64,000 bases of DNA from Lycium barbarum (Eukaryota; Streptophyta; Magnoliopsida; Solanales; Solanaceae), in assembly GCF_019175385.1 (NCBI RefSeq), contig NC_083338.1:68704712-68768711 (forward strand). Reading direction: 5' to 3'. The first letter of the stretch is position 1, and the number at the start of each line of letters is the position of its first letter. A program made the translations under genes and the position numbers. The notes under the pieces are model-generated. The model worked only from the letters and a program-made list of their open reading frames with translations. It was not told the DNA's origin and did no database searches. This document shows, one piece after another, positions 10,873-24,132 of the stretch.

Positions 10873-13871
10873 TGTCACGACCCAACCCCGTGGGCCTCGA
10901 CCAGTGCCCTAGCTTGGCACCTATACGTACCCGATACCCAAATTAGCATATTAACAAAATAATATAATAATAATATTAGTGGACGCACCAGAATTTAGCA
11001 TAAAAAGCAGACTTGGCACACATAGGCCGATAAGGCCATCATAGAACAAAGTATCCCAAACATATGTACAGAACCCACACAGATATATCCACAGACCTCT
11101 ACAGAACATAACATAATCATAAGACGGGACAGGGCCCCGTCATACCCAGAACAATGTATATATCCAGATAGCAGTGACAGACTGTACCAAAAAGTGGGCT
11201 CTGAAGAAGAGAGCGCCCCAAAATAGCAGAAGTGGGATCCTAAACAGATGGATCAGCGAACTTGTCGTCTGTACCTGCGCGGCATGAAAACGCAGCCCCC
11301 GAAGAAAGGGGTTCAGTACGAAATATGTACTGAATATGTAAAGCGGAATCACAGAAGTCAAATCATAACGATTACAGAAAAAATGAGTACAAAAATCCAG
11401 AGTGTCAAATGCATATTTCCAAAACAGACAGAATGTGTACAGAAACATATGTCATATCATATCTGGTCCCTGCCACGGGACTCAGCAGACAGAACGTGGT
11501 CACCCTCCCGACGCTGGTGCCACAATATAGAGGAATCAGAAAAAGGGGCGTGGCCCCGTATCATAAAATGTCATATCAACATGGCCATAACAGATCAGAT
11601 CAGAATAGGCGGACATGGCACATCATACTCCACAGACCCATGTACGCGTATACCTGCCCCCTCACATCGGGGCGCGGCGAACAATGCAGAGAATCACGCT
11701 TGACAACATATCCTGGCCCGGGCTCAGTGTGGGAAACATTGGGACATCCACGAATTGAGTAGTGAGAAACTAATGCAATTTAAAAATATCATAAATGTTT
11801 TCAAAGACTCGATGAAGCGTGTCAAAGCCAAACAGATCCAATGGAGTCGGATGGGATCATAATAAATGCATTTCGGATATCATAATAAATTACAGAAGTA
11901 TAACTTTCCCGAAGTCATTCCGGGTGTCAAAATAATTTATAAGATTTAATAGAATATTTAAAACAATGTTCGTTAGGCGATTAGTGGGCTAATCAAAACA
12001 TTTCTTTCAAAAATTGCTTAAAAAGAAAGCTTTAATACATTAAGGGCAAAACCGGGGATAGTGGGCCCGCCTCGGGACAAATAAGGCGACGGGCTCAAAT
12101 TATGCCCTCTAAGCTTATGGTATCACCTAAAAAGGTTATACAGACATTCTATGACTTTCTGAGTAATTTAGAGCAAAATTGCATAATTTCAGAAAAAAAA
12201 AAGCGTATCAAAAAGGTTCAATTTTACTGAAGGAAAAACTGAAATTTTGTCTTGCGGATTCCGAGGGCCAAGAGGTCCTTCGAGGCCCGGATCCGACCTT
12301 AACACACTAAGGGCAGGCCAAGGGAAGAATTGGGGTTGCTTTACATACCTTTCACGCTCCTTAAGCCTTTCCAAACTCACTTCCCGTTTCGTCGAAAAAC
12401 TGCAATTGGTCAAGAATTGTAAGCTATGAATACCAAAGTTCCAACTTAGTGCATATTTGGCTAACGAAATTTCGGCAGCACTTCCCCTATACATATAGCA
12501 CCCCGAGAATTCAACTCGGCTATAAATCATCAACAACAACCGAAACGACAACAACAATATCAACCATGAACATTAAAAACACAAATATCCTTCAACTAGT
12601 CATTTTTCTCACAAGTTGACAAAATCTTCAATTCAGCCCAACTTTCAACTAATATCAATAATTTCACATTCAACAACAATCAAGATCATCACCATATAGT
12701 TCTAGAAACATTTCATATCGTTTTCCTTAAGATATACACTCGATATACATAATATACAACTTTCCGCCAAAGTCATAACTTATGCAAAACATCAAATCTT
12801 TGGCATACAACTTCATAACAAGTTTCCAACTTCCAAATTCATCAATGATCATCATAATTCACAGCCAAACAACTTCATTTCCTTATTGTCGGAAAATCAT
12901 ACTAAAACGACATAAGTTTCTACATTCCAATTCAATACAAACTTATATCATTCTAACTTCATTTACATATCAAGCATTACAACAACACTCCAATACACTA
13001 AACAACTTAATTCATTTCTATTCCAAATGCAATATACCACACGGCCATATGCTTATTTTTCCATATCAACTAAATTCATCCAACTTTCAATTCCAATATG
13101 CATTTCATCACAATCACGACTAGAATATAACATGAATTCTATACATTTTGGCTATACAACATATATATACACACGGCTACACCTCCAATTCCAAACCCAC
13201 ATTACAAACTTCCATTTTTCCATATAATCAACACATTTCTACATACTACAACACAAACAAAACTTCATAACACAATAAAAAGGTAGAAATTCTTACCTTT
13301 TCTTCAAGTCTTCTTCACTTGGAGGTATGCTCACTTTGGTGATGCTAATGCTCCCCACTCCAATCCAACTATACCAAGTTACAAAGGAACCTTGACTTAG
13401 TAGGAAAACCACAAAAGAAAATTTTTTGGAACAATATTTTGGAGGGTCAATTTTCCATGCTCCACCCGAAACCCTCTTGCTCTCTCTTTTATTTTTGCTC
13501 TTGTTTGTTCTTGTTCATTCTTATCACAAGTCTTGTATGCATATATAATTGAAGTGCTTGGTCACATGACCAAGCACATGACCAACTAAATTGGGCTTGG
13601 ATCATGGCCTTAAGTGGCCGGCCATGTCCCTTAATTTGGGCCTAAATTTCAATTCAATTTTTGAGCCCAATGACTTGTGAATCATATTTTGTAATTCCCG
13701 AAACTAATTTCCAAAATTCCAAAATTGTCCTTAGCCTTGTCCCACACTTTCATGACTCTATTCTTTCATGCATAACTCCTATGTTCAACAAAATATCAAA
13801 TTTGACCTTATATCTCAAAAATCCAATATAATTCAAGTCTTTCCAAACGTGTGAAAACACGGGATATAACA
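10873..13871 (-). repeat. E3 5' LTR
   Basis: 2999 bp, about 98.5% identical by eye to 2684-5678. The double hairpin is at 11296-11333. This copy would hold the promoter. GCAAG follows at 13872-13876. Confidence 0.95.
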
Positions 13872-14644
13872 GCAAGTCACAGAGGTAAGTCTGGATAATT
13901 GTCCTGTTACTTGGAACTGGAAGTTCTGGATGGCTGGACTATGTCATATAGCCGTATGTTCTGTGAAGTATTGTCGATATTTGCTACGCACATATCTTGA
14001 ATAGTACGAATGGTAAAGGAGATTCTGTAAGAATGGATACGCCTAACAGGAAGAAGCGGGGAAAGAAAATACTGTAAATAGGCAATAAGTGAGGTGCGTC
14101 GTTTCAGAAAAGTTATGGATTTGGTACGGCAACGAAGGTGCGATCACTACCATCGAGAATCTGGAGACCCAGGACAGGAAGTAGGCATACACACAAGTGG
14201 GAAGCGAACACTGGGAATTGAAAAGGGCAAAATAGTAATTGTAAAGAAAAGGACGTGCTACGAAAATGTTTCAGAATCTGTAAGACCTTGACTTACTCCA
14301 GAACATGTAATAAAGGTCATGTGAGGAAGTGGACGCGATTATATCAGCAGTAAGGCACCAGATTCTGTCAAAGTTTCTAGGTTAAGCCTGCTCAGGTGGG
14401 AGCAATTTCATGATGGGTGACCCCATGGAAAGTATGCAAGAAATTCTACATATCCAGACACAAGAGACAAATGAGAAGCTAGGGTAGCCTAAGGAAAACT
14501 AGAGTATATGGGATGGTTGGAGATCATAAGAAGACGCGTAGGACGAGGCAGACTAGATCGGTGAAGAGACAGAAAGTGCATCACAGCTTTGGAATTAGGA
14601 TAGGCTTGAACAGTGGTTGGAGGTATTTTGTGGTCTAGTTGATA

Positions 14645-14648
<4 letters not shown>

Positions 14649-14674
<26 letters not shown>
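14649..14674. repeat. (AT)n microsatellite in E2
   Basis: About 13 uninterrupted AT units. Confidence 0.95.
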
Positions 14675-14675
<1 letters not shown>

Positions 14676-15968
14676 GAGGCGTAGGATATCCTACATATGA
14701 TTGTATCGGTGGACATGTAAGTTCCAGCAACTGGCGCTACGGTGAGGAAGGCATTGATCACACAAGGGTACCGAAGTTCGAGGGACGGCAAAAATAAATG
14801 GTACGAGTGTCACCAGGTAAACTGCTATTATTTTACTATAGGTTAAGCTTGGAAATTCTAGTATAAGACATTTGGAAAAGAAAGGGGAGTAAGTAGATGG
14901 AAATGAATAGATCAAAGTGTCGGAAAAAGGTGAAGGTAAGAAACCTCAGTAAGTGGAGCTTTCAAGAGAAATTATCAACAAAGCGCGAGACTATTTGAGT
15001 AAGAACTCAAAGTAGGCGTGTGAAAAGGGATAGAGTGTGGTAAAAGGAAACTGGAGAGGAGTGTATGAGGTTCGAGGATCGATTTCGATAAGTGGGGCTA
15101 AAGGAATAGTGTGACTACGACGAGGGAATGTAAGGTAAGAGAAGGAATGTTTTGGCTCTGTGACAGTATTAAAAGACTTAGGTCCTTGGAAGGAATATAA
15201 AGGAATAGATATGTGGCTATACTAATATAGTTAAAGGTTCGACGAGTAAGGATAGGGAGAATAAAAATTGTAGGGATTCTGTGCTGGGAACAAAAGTAGC
15301 AGAACGCTTGAGAGATATGGACACACAGCTACAACACAAGCGCGCAGTTAAGGAAGAATTACGAATAAGCGAACTAAGCAAGTGAACAGAAGAATAGTGG
15401 ATGGAAGGGTATGGAAATGTGGACAAAATGAGGACATCGACGGAAAGTAAAAGAAAAACCTAGGATAAGAAGTTTTCGACATGTTAGGCACAGAGTTGGG
15501 AGGAAGACAAGGAATAAGGTATAGACGAAGACTTCATAAAAGGGCTGTTGGCATATGAGGAACCCCCTTAAAGGGGGGGAGAACATATTATAGGCTTCAA
15601 GTCCAAAGGAAGGAAACTTATTAGCTCGGGGCCAGAGTTCAAAACATATCGGCACATCGGGAGGATACCTGAAAGGAGTAAACGAATTAACAATGAGTGA
15701 ACCATGAGGCAGACATAAGGGGGGAAAGTATGGAAGACACTTTAAGAGAATGTCCCATGCCGACAGGAGCTACGATATTTCTAGACGATGGGTTGAATCC
15801 CCCGTATCGAACAAAATTGCGCAGTACCTAATTATGCAGCGACGTGTTCTAGAGGGTAATAAAGAGGGCAAGAAAAGGGCTACATGCTAAGTTCACAAAG
15901 GAAGAAGAATAGACTGCCTAATTCAGGTAAGAATATATTGACATCTCCTTCGAAGCCAACTCGACCTC

Positions 15969-16005
15969 AACATTCGAGGACGAATGTTTTTAAAGGGGGG
16001 AAGGA
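15969..16005 (+). other. E2 pre-PPT hairpin and polypurine tract
   Basis: AACATTCG (15969-15976), loop AGGA, and CGAATGTT (15981-15988) form an 8-bp hairpin. The purine run AAAGGGGGGAAGGA (15992-16005) directly touches the LTR start at 16006. Confidence 0.88.
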
Positions 16006-18835
16006 TGTTATACCCCACGTTTTAAGAGTATGATCGTGACACGTGCTTCCTCAAAATTGACAATCATGTTGTCTCTACGTAATTCAAACTCACGTTGATG
16101 GTATTATATTTCGTATTTTTGCAAGTCGGATTAGTCGTAAGCGGATGTGGGGCCCACACATCGAGATTTTTTAGGAACAAGTGACAAGTTATATTAAGCA
16201 CACATGTGAAGATTAACACAACTCAAGAAGGACCCTTGAGCCGAATCAAAGTGGAAGTCCTCCAAACGAATATTTTTAAGAAAACGTTTTCGGGTGACCT
16301 GACTTCGAGAGGCAAAAACGGTATTATAAGTTTGAAATTTAGAAATATACCAAGAAATATAAGTTGTAGATAAGTGAATTAGCTTTCCAACCATAGATCG
16401 TGGGTTCCCAGGTGACGTCGGTACAAGGATATATGTACGTTTTAAGGTCGAAAGGTGAGTGGGCTAGGCCCAACTCGGGCCCAACCGGGTTAGGCCCATG
16501 ACCCATGTTATATAAGTGATATTTCAGGCCTTCCCTCCTCATTTTAAGATCTGGAACAACCATAAAATTCTGGAGAGAGATAGAGACTAAGCCTTGGAGA
16601 AGAAAAAACAATTTTGACCAAAATCCGAGCCCGAATCCTGAAGCCCATGAAGGGAAAAGTGTTGTACGCTGCGTTGTCTTCAATTTGAGCTAAAAATCAA
16701 CCAAGGAGGAGGATGATAACGTGGTGGCTGAATGATTAAGGTATGGATAAGGTTCTTTTTCATTGCTAATAAGTTTATTTAAAGTTTTAACGGATTAGAA
16801 CAGGGAAAATAGCGATATAAATTCGTCCGTTGGCATTGTGAATTATGGAATGAAATTTGAAGAGAATTTTGGATGCAAATAAATGTAGTTAACTTGTAGA
16901 ATGTGGAGTATGTTGTTATTGATGTTGTTCATATGAATTCCGACTCCTTTACGGAAATAAAATTATTATATAAGTATAACGCAAATTTGGTGGGTTGAGA
17001 AATCTAGAAAACAGTTTGCGGGCTATTTTATGGCATAAGTTGGTGTTGGAAATGATATTAATACTATTGGTATTATTGTTGTTGTTGATTGGTTGTTGAA
17101 TTGTAATTTTGGCCTAGGCATATAAACGGGGGAGATGCTGCCGAAATTTCGGCAGATCATAAGTGAATTTATTTGAAAGACTAAGACAAGTGTGTGTGGA
17201 AATGAATCTAATGATTGCGTCGATCTTCTTGAATGTAGACTAACAAGTTGGACGAATAAGCGTAGCTAGTAAGGCGCGGCACAAGTATGTTAAGGCTTGT
17301 CCTTTTCTTTCAAGGCATGGTCCCGACGTTATGATTTCATACTTGCTTTCATATTTTCCTTATTTTCAAAAGTTAGATGTTTATGATTTCAAAGCATGAT
17401 TACTTTCCCGATAACCCGTCAACATTTCCAAAACGTCTATACTTTTCTAGAATAAAGGTTTATGGTACTATAAGTTTTTATGACAACAACGATAGATATG
17501 TTTTACAGTGACAATGATGGTATTAAGGATGGGAATATTTTATGAAGACTATGATAAGGATGATTTTTCAAAAATGACTTCTGAAATGATCGTAGAATGT
17601 TCTGTACTTCAAAAGCTCGTAACTTTTGTATACTAATTCCGATTGACCCGAAACTTATTTCTGAGTCTTCATATGTCGAATTATGTACGTACCTATTGAG
17701 TCTTAACGTTGCTATTCGTTGTTAGTCTCCCCTTATGATTATCGTTCCTTCAAGGTGAGACAAGCGACCACGGTTATTCCATAATGTCATCGGAGGCTAC
17801 CGACCTTACGTCACTCCGATATATACATGATTTTATTTGGGCTCTTGTGCATGCTGCTTACGGGATATATGTATATGATATATGTATATGTATTTGGGGA
17901 AGATGGGGAAAGGGAGATATGTTGCGCTATAAGACGCATTTCCACCTGGTTAGCTACCGTATTCATCCCGGACGCGGGATATGTGGGGGAGCCGACGTAT
18001 TCGGCGCTATGACATGATATGTTCTATGTTTCTACATATGTGGGGGAGCCGACGGGGGTCGGCGCTATGACATGCTCTATTTTCTATATATATGAAAAGA
18101 AATGTTCTCAAAGGAAAGCTAGCATGCATGGCATCCGCCCTAAGGGGCATCCAGATGTACAGGTTATTCCTTTATCTCATGATATGCTCAGGCAGAAATA
18201 CACCGTACCTATATGATCGAAAGTTTACTTGTAAATACTTATATGTTGTTTCAAAAGGTAAAGTAGCTTACATGATATCTGCCTTAAGAGGCAAACAGAG
18301 GTACAGGTTATTTTCTTACCCTATGTTATGCTTTACGTCCCTTACCATGATATTATGCTATTACTCTTGCCTTACATACTCAGTACATTGCTCGTACTGA
18401 CCCCTCTTCTTCGGGGGCTGCGTTTCATGCCGCGCAGGTACACCCAGATGAGTAGAAGCCATTATAGAAGACGTTCCAGCGGAGTTGGCAAGCTTTATTT
18501 GTTCTGGAGTGTTGTCGAGTCAGATTACTATGCTATGGTGTCTTGTTCGAAGTTAGAGACTTTGCAGACAGAGTCGTGGGTATTGGAAGTCAGTCTGTCA
18601 GCGGCTCCATCAGCCGAGATGTCAGCTTGTATTATGATATAAGTCTATTTGGTTACAGATTTTATTCGATTTGAAAGCAACAAAAAGAATATTTCGGAAA
18701 GCTTTATTATGTATTTCATGTTTATTTGATTTAGAGGTCCAAAAGGTTAAGTACGAAATAAGAGTCAGCGGGTTCGCTCGGCTCCGAATATGGGGTTGGG
18801 TGCCCATCACACCCTAGTAAGGTTGGGGTGTGACA
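16006..18835 (+). repeat. E2 3' LTR (complete)
   Basis: 2830 bp, from TGTTATACCCCACG to GGGGTGTGACA. The double hairpin is at 18380-18417 and the GCCGAC-type repeat units at about 17978-18071. Position 17908 is the uninterrupted version of the site where E1 entered the 5' LTR. It ends inside E4 pol, so 18836-18840 (CACGT) should be the target duplication. Confidence 0.92.
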
Positions 18836-20765
18836 CACGTACTCCAAGATTAGCTACTTGGTGGAGCTCATGAATCATCTCTTTCTTTTTCAGAGGAACT
18901 TCACTTAAACTGCACATCGATCGGCAGCTAAGCGTATCAGTTACTACATTTGCTTTTCCGGGGTAGTATAAAATGTTCACATCATAATCTTTCAATAATT
19001 CTAACCACCACCTCTGCCGCAGATTTAACACACATCCTAACCCAACACCGGAAGCATCACAGTACACCACATAACCATCTGACCTTTCTGGAAGTGTTAA
19101 GACTGGAGCTGAGGTTAATCTGTCCTTCAACTCTTGGAAGCTGCGTTCACAAGCATCATTCCATTGAAATTTAACTGGCGTCTGGGTTAGCTTTGTCAAT
19201 GGTGCTGAAATAGACGAAAACCCTTCTACGAACCTTCTATAGTAGCCTGCCAATCCCAGAAAACTACGGACCTCTATAGGGGTCGTAGGCCTTGGCCAAA
19301 TCTTCACAGCTTCAATATTCTGAGTATGGACTCGAATACCATCATCTGAAATAATATGGCCCAGAAATGTTACAAAATTTAGCCAAAACTCGCACTTTGA
19401 AAATTTTGCAAATAATTCTCGGGTTCGAAGAATTCCAAGAATAATACGTAAATGTTCTGCATGTTCTGATTCTGTGCGAGAGTATACCAGAATGTCATCA
19501 GTAAACACTATTACAAATAAATCCAGGAGTGGCCTGAATACATTATTCATCAAATTCATGAACACTGCCGGAGCATTAGTCAACCCAAACGACATCACCC
19601 GGAATTCATAATGGCCATATCTCGTTCTGAAAGCTATTTTGGGAATATCTTCTTCTCTAACTCTCACTTGATGATATCCCGACCACAAGTCTATTTTAGA
19701 AAACCACTTGGCACCCTGAAGTTGATCAAACAAATCATCAATCCTTGGGAGAGGATATTTGTTCTTTATTGTCACCTTGTTCAACTGCCTATAATCAATG
19801 CACATTCGTAGGGAACCATCTTTCTTTCTCACGAACAAGACTGGTGCTCCCTACGGCGATGAACTGGGTCTAATAAACCCCTTCTTAAGCAAATCTTCCA
19901 ACTGTTCCTTTAGCTCTTTCAATTCTACCGGATCCATTCGATACGGAGGAATAGAAATAGGCTTGGTGTCCGGCAACACATCAATGGCGAAATCAATCTC
20001 TCTTTTCGGAGGAAGGCCTGGGAGTTCATCTGGAAATACATCCGGAAATTCATTCACTACTGGAACGGATTGGAAAGTTGGCGATTTTGCTTCGGTGTCA
20101 TGAACTCGGACTAAATGATAAATCTAGCCCTTGGCTATCATCTTTCTTGCCTTAAGGTAGGAAATAAACCTACCTTTTGGAGATGCTGTATTACCCTTCC
20201 ATTCAAGCACGGGCTCTTCCGGAAATTGAAATTGAACTATTTTCATCCGACAATAAACATTAACATAACATGAAGCCAACTAATCCATACCCATAATCAC
20301 ATCAAAATCAAGCATTTACAGCTCAATTAAATCAGCTTTGGTCTGGCGATTACATATAACAAGTACACAATTTTTATACACTTGTCTAGCTATCACGGGA
20401 TCACCAACCGGAGTAGATACCTCAAAAGGTTAAATTGGCTCAGGTTTCACCCCAATACAACCCGCAACATACGGAGTAATATAAGAGAAAGTAGAACACG
20501 GATCTATCAAAGCATACACGTCATGGGAGAATATGGATAATGTACCTGTAACCACATTCGGGAAGGACTCAAGATCCTGTCGTCCGGCTAAAGCATACAC
20601 ACGGGGCTGAGTGGCACCTGAAGTAGATGCTCCCCCTCGGCCTCTGCCTCTACCTACCGAAATCTGGGGAGTCTGCCCTACCGGGCGCACTGAAGATGAA
20701 CCCACTGCTGATCCTGTGGGATGAACCCCAACTTTACCACTCATCGATGGGCAATCTTGCATCAT
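18836..20765 (-). pseudogene. pol: E4 protease, reverse transcriptase and partial RNase H
   Basis: The protease motif reads LIDPCST, with the active-site Gly replaced by Cys. Stops follow at 20430-20432 and several places up to about 20060, and another after PSSSP near 19851. From 19838 the frame is open through reverse transcriptase ([10 protein letters not shown], then FTDD in the catalytic site, both Asp kept) and into RNase H. At about 19025 the protein jumps from GLGCVL straight to NLRQRWW: compared with E8, 195 bp are missing in frame, removing the middle of RNase H including its catalytic Glu and the TDH Asp. The true element sequence ends at 18836; the last codons of the open frame belong to E2. 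Confidence 0.9.
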
Positions 20766-21919
20766 GTGCCCAACCTGGCCACAGGCATAGCAGGCATTCG
20801 AACCTTGGCGACACTATCCGGAATGCAATCTACCACACTGGCTGCATCGCGGTACTGGGGGTCTCCTCTGACTATAATCTTTCCTGAACTGAGAATCAGA
20901 GACCCTCGAACTCTGACCCTGTCCTGAACGAAAGGAGCAATCAAATTTTCTACCCGTAAATCGTGGAGGTGCACTAGTCACTGACTGGCCTGAGTGTCTA
21001 GAATAAGTTTGCCTCGATCCCCCTCTATAATCACTGCCTGCCCCCATAGATCTGGCTCTCTTACTTTGCCTCCTATCAATATCATGATCACCTCTTTGTG
21101 GTTGTTGTCGTCCCTCTAAGTTCTGGGCATGGGCTTGTATTCGGGAAATGTCCATCCCTTCTTGCAACGAAGCCGTCAAACAATCCTTGAATAGATGTGG
21201 CCCTAAGCCACTCACAAACCTGTGTACTCTATCTCCCATATCGACCACCATAGTCGAGGCTTATCTAGCCAACGAATTAAATTGAAGGCTATATTCCCGG
21301 GCACTCATATTTCCTTGCTTCAGATTTAAGAACCTATCCGCTCTCGCTCGGCGAACCTCGGGTGGCAAATAATGATGGATGAAAGCATCTACAAATTCTT
21401 GCCACACGGGAGGAGGCGCATTTTATTTCCTTGATGCTAGCCAATTATTGTACCACAATACCGCCACATCTCGGAGTCTATAAGATGCCAACTCCACCGA
21501 TTCAGTTTCGGAGGAGTGAATAATCCTCAATGTTCTCAGCATCTCAACAATAACACCTTGCGGGTCTTCATCCGGCTTTGACCCGAAAAACTCTGGAGGA
21601 TTCAAACTCATAAATCGTGGGCTTTGGTACTAGCTGTCCGATCACTTGAACTCACATTCTGCCGCTGGGCCTGGGCGGCAACTAACTGTGTCAATAGCTG
21701 AATGGCTTCGGTAACTTGTTGACCCGAAGCGACCGGTGGAGGAACTGGAGTTGAGACTCCTCCTTGTTCTTCTACATTGGGCGGGGTGGAGGAAGTGCTA
21801 GATGGGGCATCATTATGTGATTCGCCCTCTTCTACATTCACCGGAGGCTCTCTTTCTACCCGCCTTTTCATTGTAGTCTTGCCCTTCTGGGCAGCTGTAA
21901 CTTTTTCCTTTGGCGGCAT
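20766..21919 (-). pseudogene. gag: E4 gag (broken)
   Basis: The likely start is MPPKEKVTAAQKGK at 21919. The capsid region has NPPEFFGSKPDEDPQ and GDRVHRFVSGLGPHL. A frameshift near 21610 separates the N-terminal part from the capsid region. An in-frame stop at 21423-21425 replaces a Glu seen in E8 (RKEN), and another at 20814-20816 lies before the zinc knuckle. A CCHC knuckle (CYACGQVGHMMQDC) straddles the start of the pol segment near 20760. A product would be non-functional. Confidence 0.88.
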
Positions 21920-22027
21920 TTCTAAAATCACAACACACTATTAAGAAAGAAAACTCTTTTAACACAGCTCTGTCACGCGATCTCTTAAGATAAAAGATGG
22001 TCATTTTACCTAAATGCCCTGTAGCCT

Positions 22028-22066
22028 CCTGTTTATTAGTATGGCACGCAACATACTATAAAGAAG
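22028..22066 (-). other. E4 leader stem-loop
   Basis: On the minus strand the inner arms AGTATG and CATACT pair perfectly, although they differ from the GTGTG/CACAC arms of other elements, which is a compensatory change. The loop is TTGCGTGC; GCGTGC can pair with itself using two G-U pairs. The outer 9-bp arms have one mismatch. It lies 43 nt after the primer site. Confidence 0.65.
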
Positions 22067-22109
22067 ACTCTACTAGACACGGCTCGTAGACACTTCCTAG
22101 GACTGAACT

Positions 22110-22121
22110 GCTCTGATACCA
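22110..22121 (-). other. E4 primer-binding site (initiator-Met tRNA)
   Basis: The minus strand reads TGGTATCAGAGC, 4 bases after the LTR. Confidence 0.93.
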
Positions 22122-22299
22122 CTTTTGTCACGACCCGACTAGGGGCTGTGACGGGTACCCGGGGCTAACCACCGAGCACCACTCGTCCTACTACTCATCA
22201 TACTCATTAAACGTTTTTTTATCAAATTCATACTCGAATCATAAGAAAATCATCTTTCATTTGAGAACATTTATACTTTTATAGACATAAGCCTTTCGG

Positions 22300-22300
<1 letters not shown>

Positions 22301-22364
<64 letters not shown>
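22301..22364. repeat. (TA)32 microsatellite in E4 LTR
   Basis: A perfect 64-bp TA run. Its length is prone to sequencing and assembly error. Confidence 0.95.
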
Positions 22365-22367
<3 letters not shown>

Positions 22368-24132
22368 TAGTAACCTCGTGTGACCAATTTACCCACACTG
22401 CGTATCTACGAGCCTCTACTAGAATGCTAGACATAGGGACAGGACAGGACCCCGTCGTGCCCAAAATATACATATGTACACAAAATAATAGTCAAGGCAC
22501 CTCCGGAACAATGGAGTGCTCTCAAATCAGCTACTAGCTCCTACGAGTCTGGATCAAGATCACCTCCCTGTCTACCTGTGGGCATGAACACAGCGTCAAA
22601 AGAAAATACGTCAGTACGAACATTGTACTGAGTATGAGAGGCATAAGAAACAATAATACATCAATGAGATAGAGGAAGCATCAATAAGGAGCAATTGTAT
22701 ATGACTGTCACTTATAAAAGAAATAACATATGCTGGCTTACTCATAATCATCATCATATCATGTATGCATAAATGTACAAGCTGCCCGTCCACATCGGAT
22801 CGGTGTGATAGTCATTAGCCTGCGTCCAGGCCTCCCGCGTCCGGGGTACCATCTCATGCCGCCTACTAGTGGTGTCTGCCATGTCGCCTAGACATGGTGT
22901 ATACATATAGCTGCCCGCCTTAGCGGTGTCTGCCCGGCCATATAGGCGCGGTGTAATAGCATCATGTACATATCATAAAATCATCATATTCTCCTCATAT
23001 TATTATCATAATGCATGACTGGAAACTTAAGACAATTATACTCTATCGAGGTGACATAAGGTCGTGAACCCCCGATTCCATTATGGAGCATTTATACGCA
23101 TTCTGCCTCACCTTGAAGGAAATAGTAGTTAAGGTGAGTGTATACAATAAATGACATCATTATCTTCATAGGAATGTCATATCTTAAACTCTAGAATCTT
23201 TAAACTGAAGCTCATCGTCATCATTATTAGGCTCATAACGTATCTCATATAGCTATTCATGAACATACACTCATTGTTTTCCGGAATGTAGGAGAATCAT
23301 GAAGAGGAAGGAAAAGTCATGCCATAGGATTCATGCCATAGAAAGAAAGGACTAGCCTCACATACCTTTTACGCTTAACTAGTTTATCGCTTGCTTGTTC
23401 TCCTTCGATGCCCACGTTTCTACCTTCAAGAGAGTTCGTATTAACATTAGTTAATTGAATATAAGAAAGTATTACTATTTCTAGGGAAAATTGGGCAGCA
23501 TTTCCTTTGTTTCTACTACTTTTCCCATATCATATTTCAACTCCCAAATGTCAATAATATCATTCATAATATCATCATCAATGATTTAGTCAAATTCATT
23601 ATTATCCAATTCCTACTATTTCCTCTCAAGGGCATCCATAGTCGCAATCATACTACGACGTTACATTCATTCTTATCTAAGGTTTCTCTCATACTCCTAA
23701 CATCATTCATAACGTGATTACAACCTCAGCGTATCAAGATTCATGATTCATATTAATCTACTATTCACAATTGCCACTAATTTCATCTTTTGTAATCCAT
23801 TTTCCATTATCTTCCATAATCCAAGTGTTTCAACTTTTTCATACCTTAAACAACATGGAATAATCATGAAACTCACCTTTGAATGCATAGAAACGGGTTT
23901 TGGTTGGCAATACTTTACTTGGAGAAAACCCTAGCTTCAATTTCAAAGGGATTTCTTAGACTCTAGCAACCCCAAAGAGCTTCCTTGCACTCTATCCACT
24001 TGAATTTATGGTATAAAACTTTGATTTCCCTTGTATTATTGTATTCTTTTAGATGAAGTATGTGGAACCTTCTAGAGGTCTTGAGACTGATAAAGAAGTG
24101 TGTGGGAAATGAAATTAATGAAGTGGGATCAC

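Larger units (their letters stand above)
2684..13871 (-). mobile_element. E3: complete Tekay/Del-like gypsy element with target duplication GCAAG
   Basis: Minus-strand element with LTRs at both ends (2684-5678 and 10873-13871). Each reads TGTTATATCCCG...GGGTCGTGACA in element sense. GCAAG flanks it at 2679-2683 and 13872-13876, which confirms one integration event into E2. The internal order is leader, gag, protease, reverse transcriptase, RNase H, integrase, chromodomain-like tail, polypurine tract. By eye the LTR pair differs at roughly 40-50 of about 3000 positions, so the insertion is fairly recent. The gag-pol frame has three premature stops and three frameshifts, so this copy is not autonomous. 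Confidence 0.95.
13872..16005 (+). other. E2 internal region, right part, no gene recognised
   Basis: Starts with the second GCAAG copy and runs to the E2 3' LTR. It is A/G-rich on the plus strand. The longest forward frame (14094-14291) has no recognisable motif, and no gag-pol block can be aligned by eye. An AT microsatellite lies at 14649-14674. The region ends with the hairpin and purine run used for plus-strand priming. It is best seen as filler DNA of a non-autonomous element. Confidence 0.7.
1506..18835 (+). mobile_element. E2: non-autonomous LTR retrotransposon, interrupted by E3 and E1
   Basis: A plus-strand element with LTRs ending GGGGTGTGACA. Its 5' LTR remnant (1506-2434) matches the last 928 bp of its 3' LTR (16006-18835). 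A primer site follows the 5' LTR and a polypurine tract precedes the 3' LTR. The internal DNA is 2435-2683 plus 13877-16005, about 2.4 kb once E3 (2684-13871) and one copy of its GCAAG duplication are removed. No gag, protease, reverse transcriptase or integrase can be recognised in it. It should depend on proteins from related elements. Its right edge interrupts the pol of E4, so E2 is younger than E4 and older than E3 and E1. Confidence 0.88.

Noticed and set aside
14094..14291. 65-codon open frame in E2 internal DNA as a possible accessory gene
   Set aside because: Short, basic by composition of an A/G-rich strand, and without motifs or relatives in the window.
22301..22364. The TA run as a regulatory or origin element
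   Set aside because: It is a perfect dinucleotide repeat of a kind that varies freely between LTR copies here.
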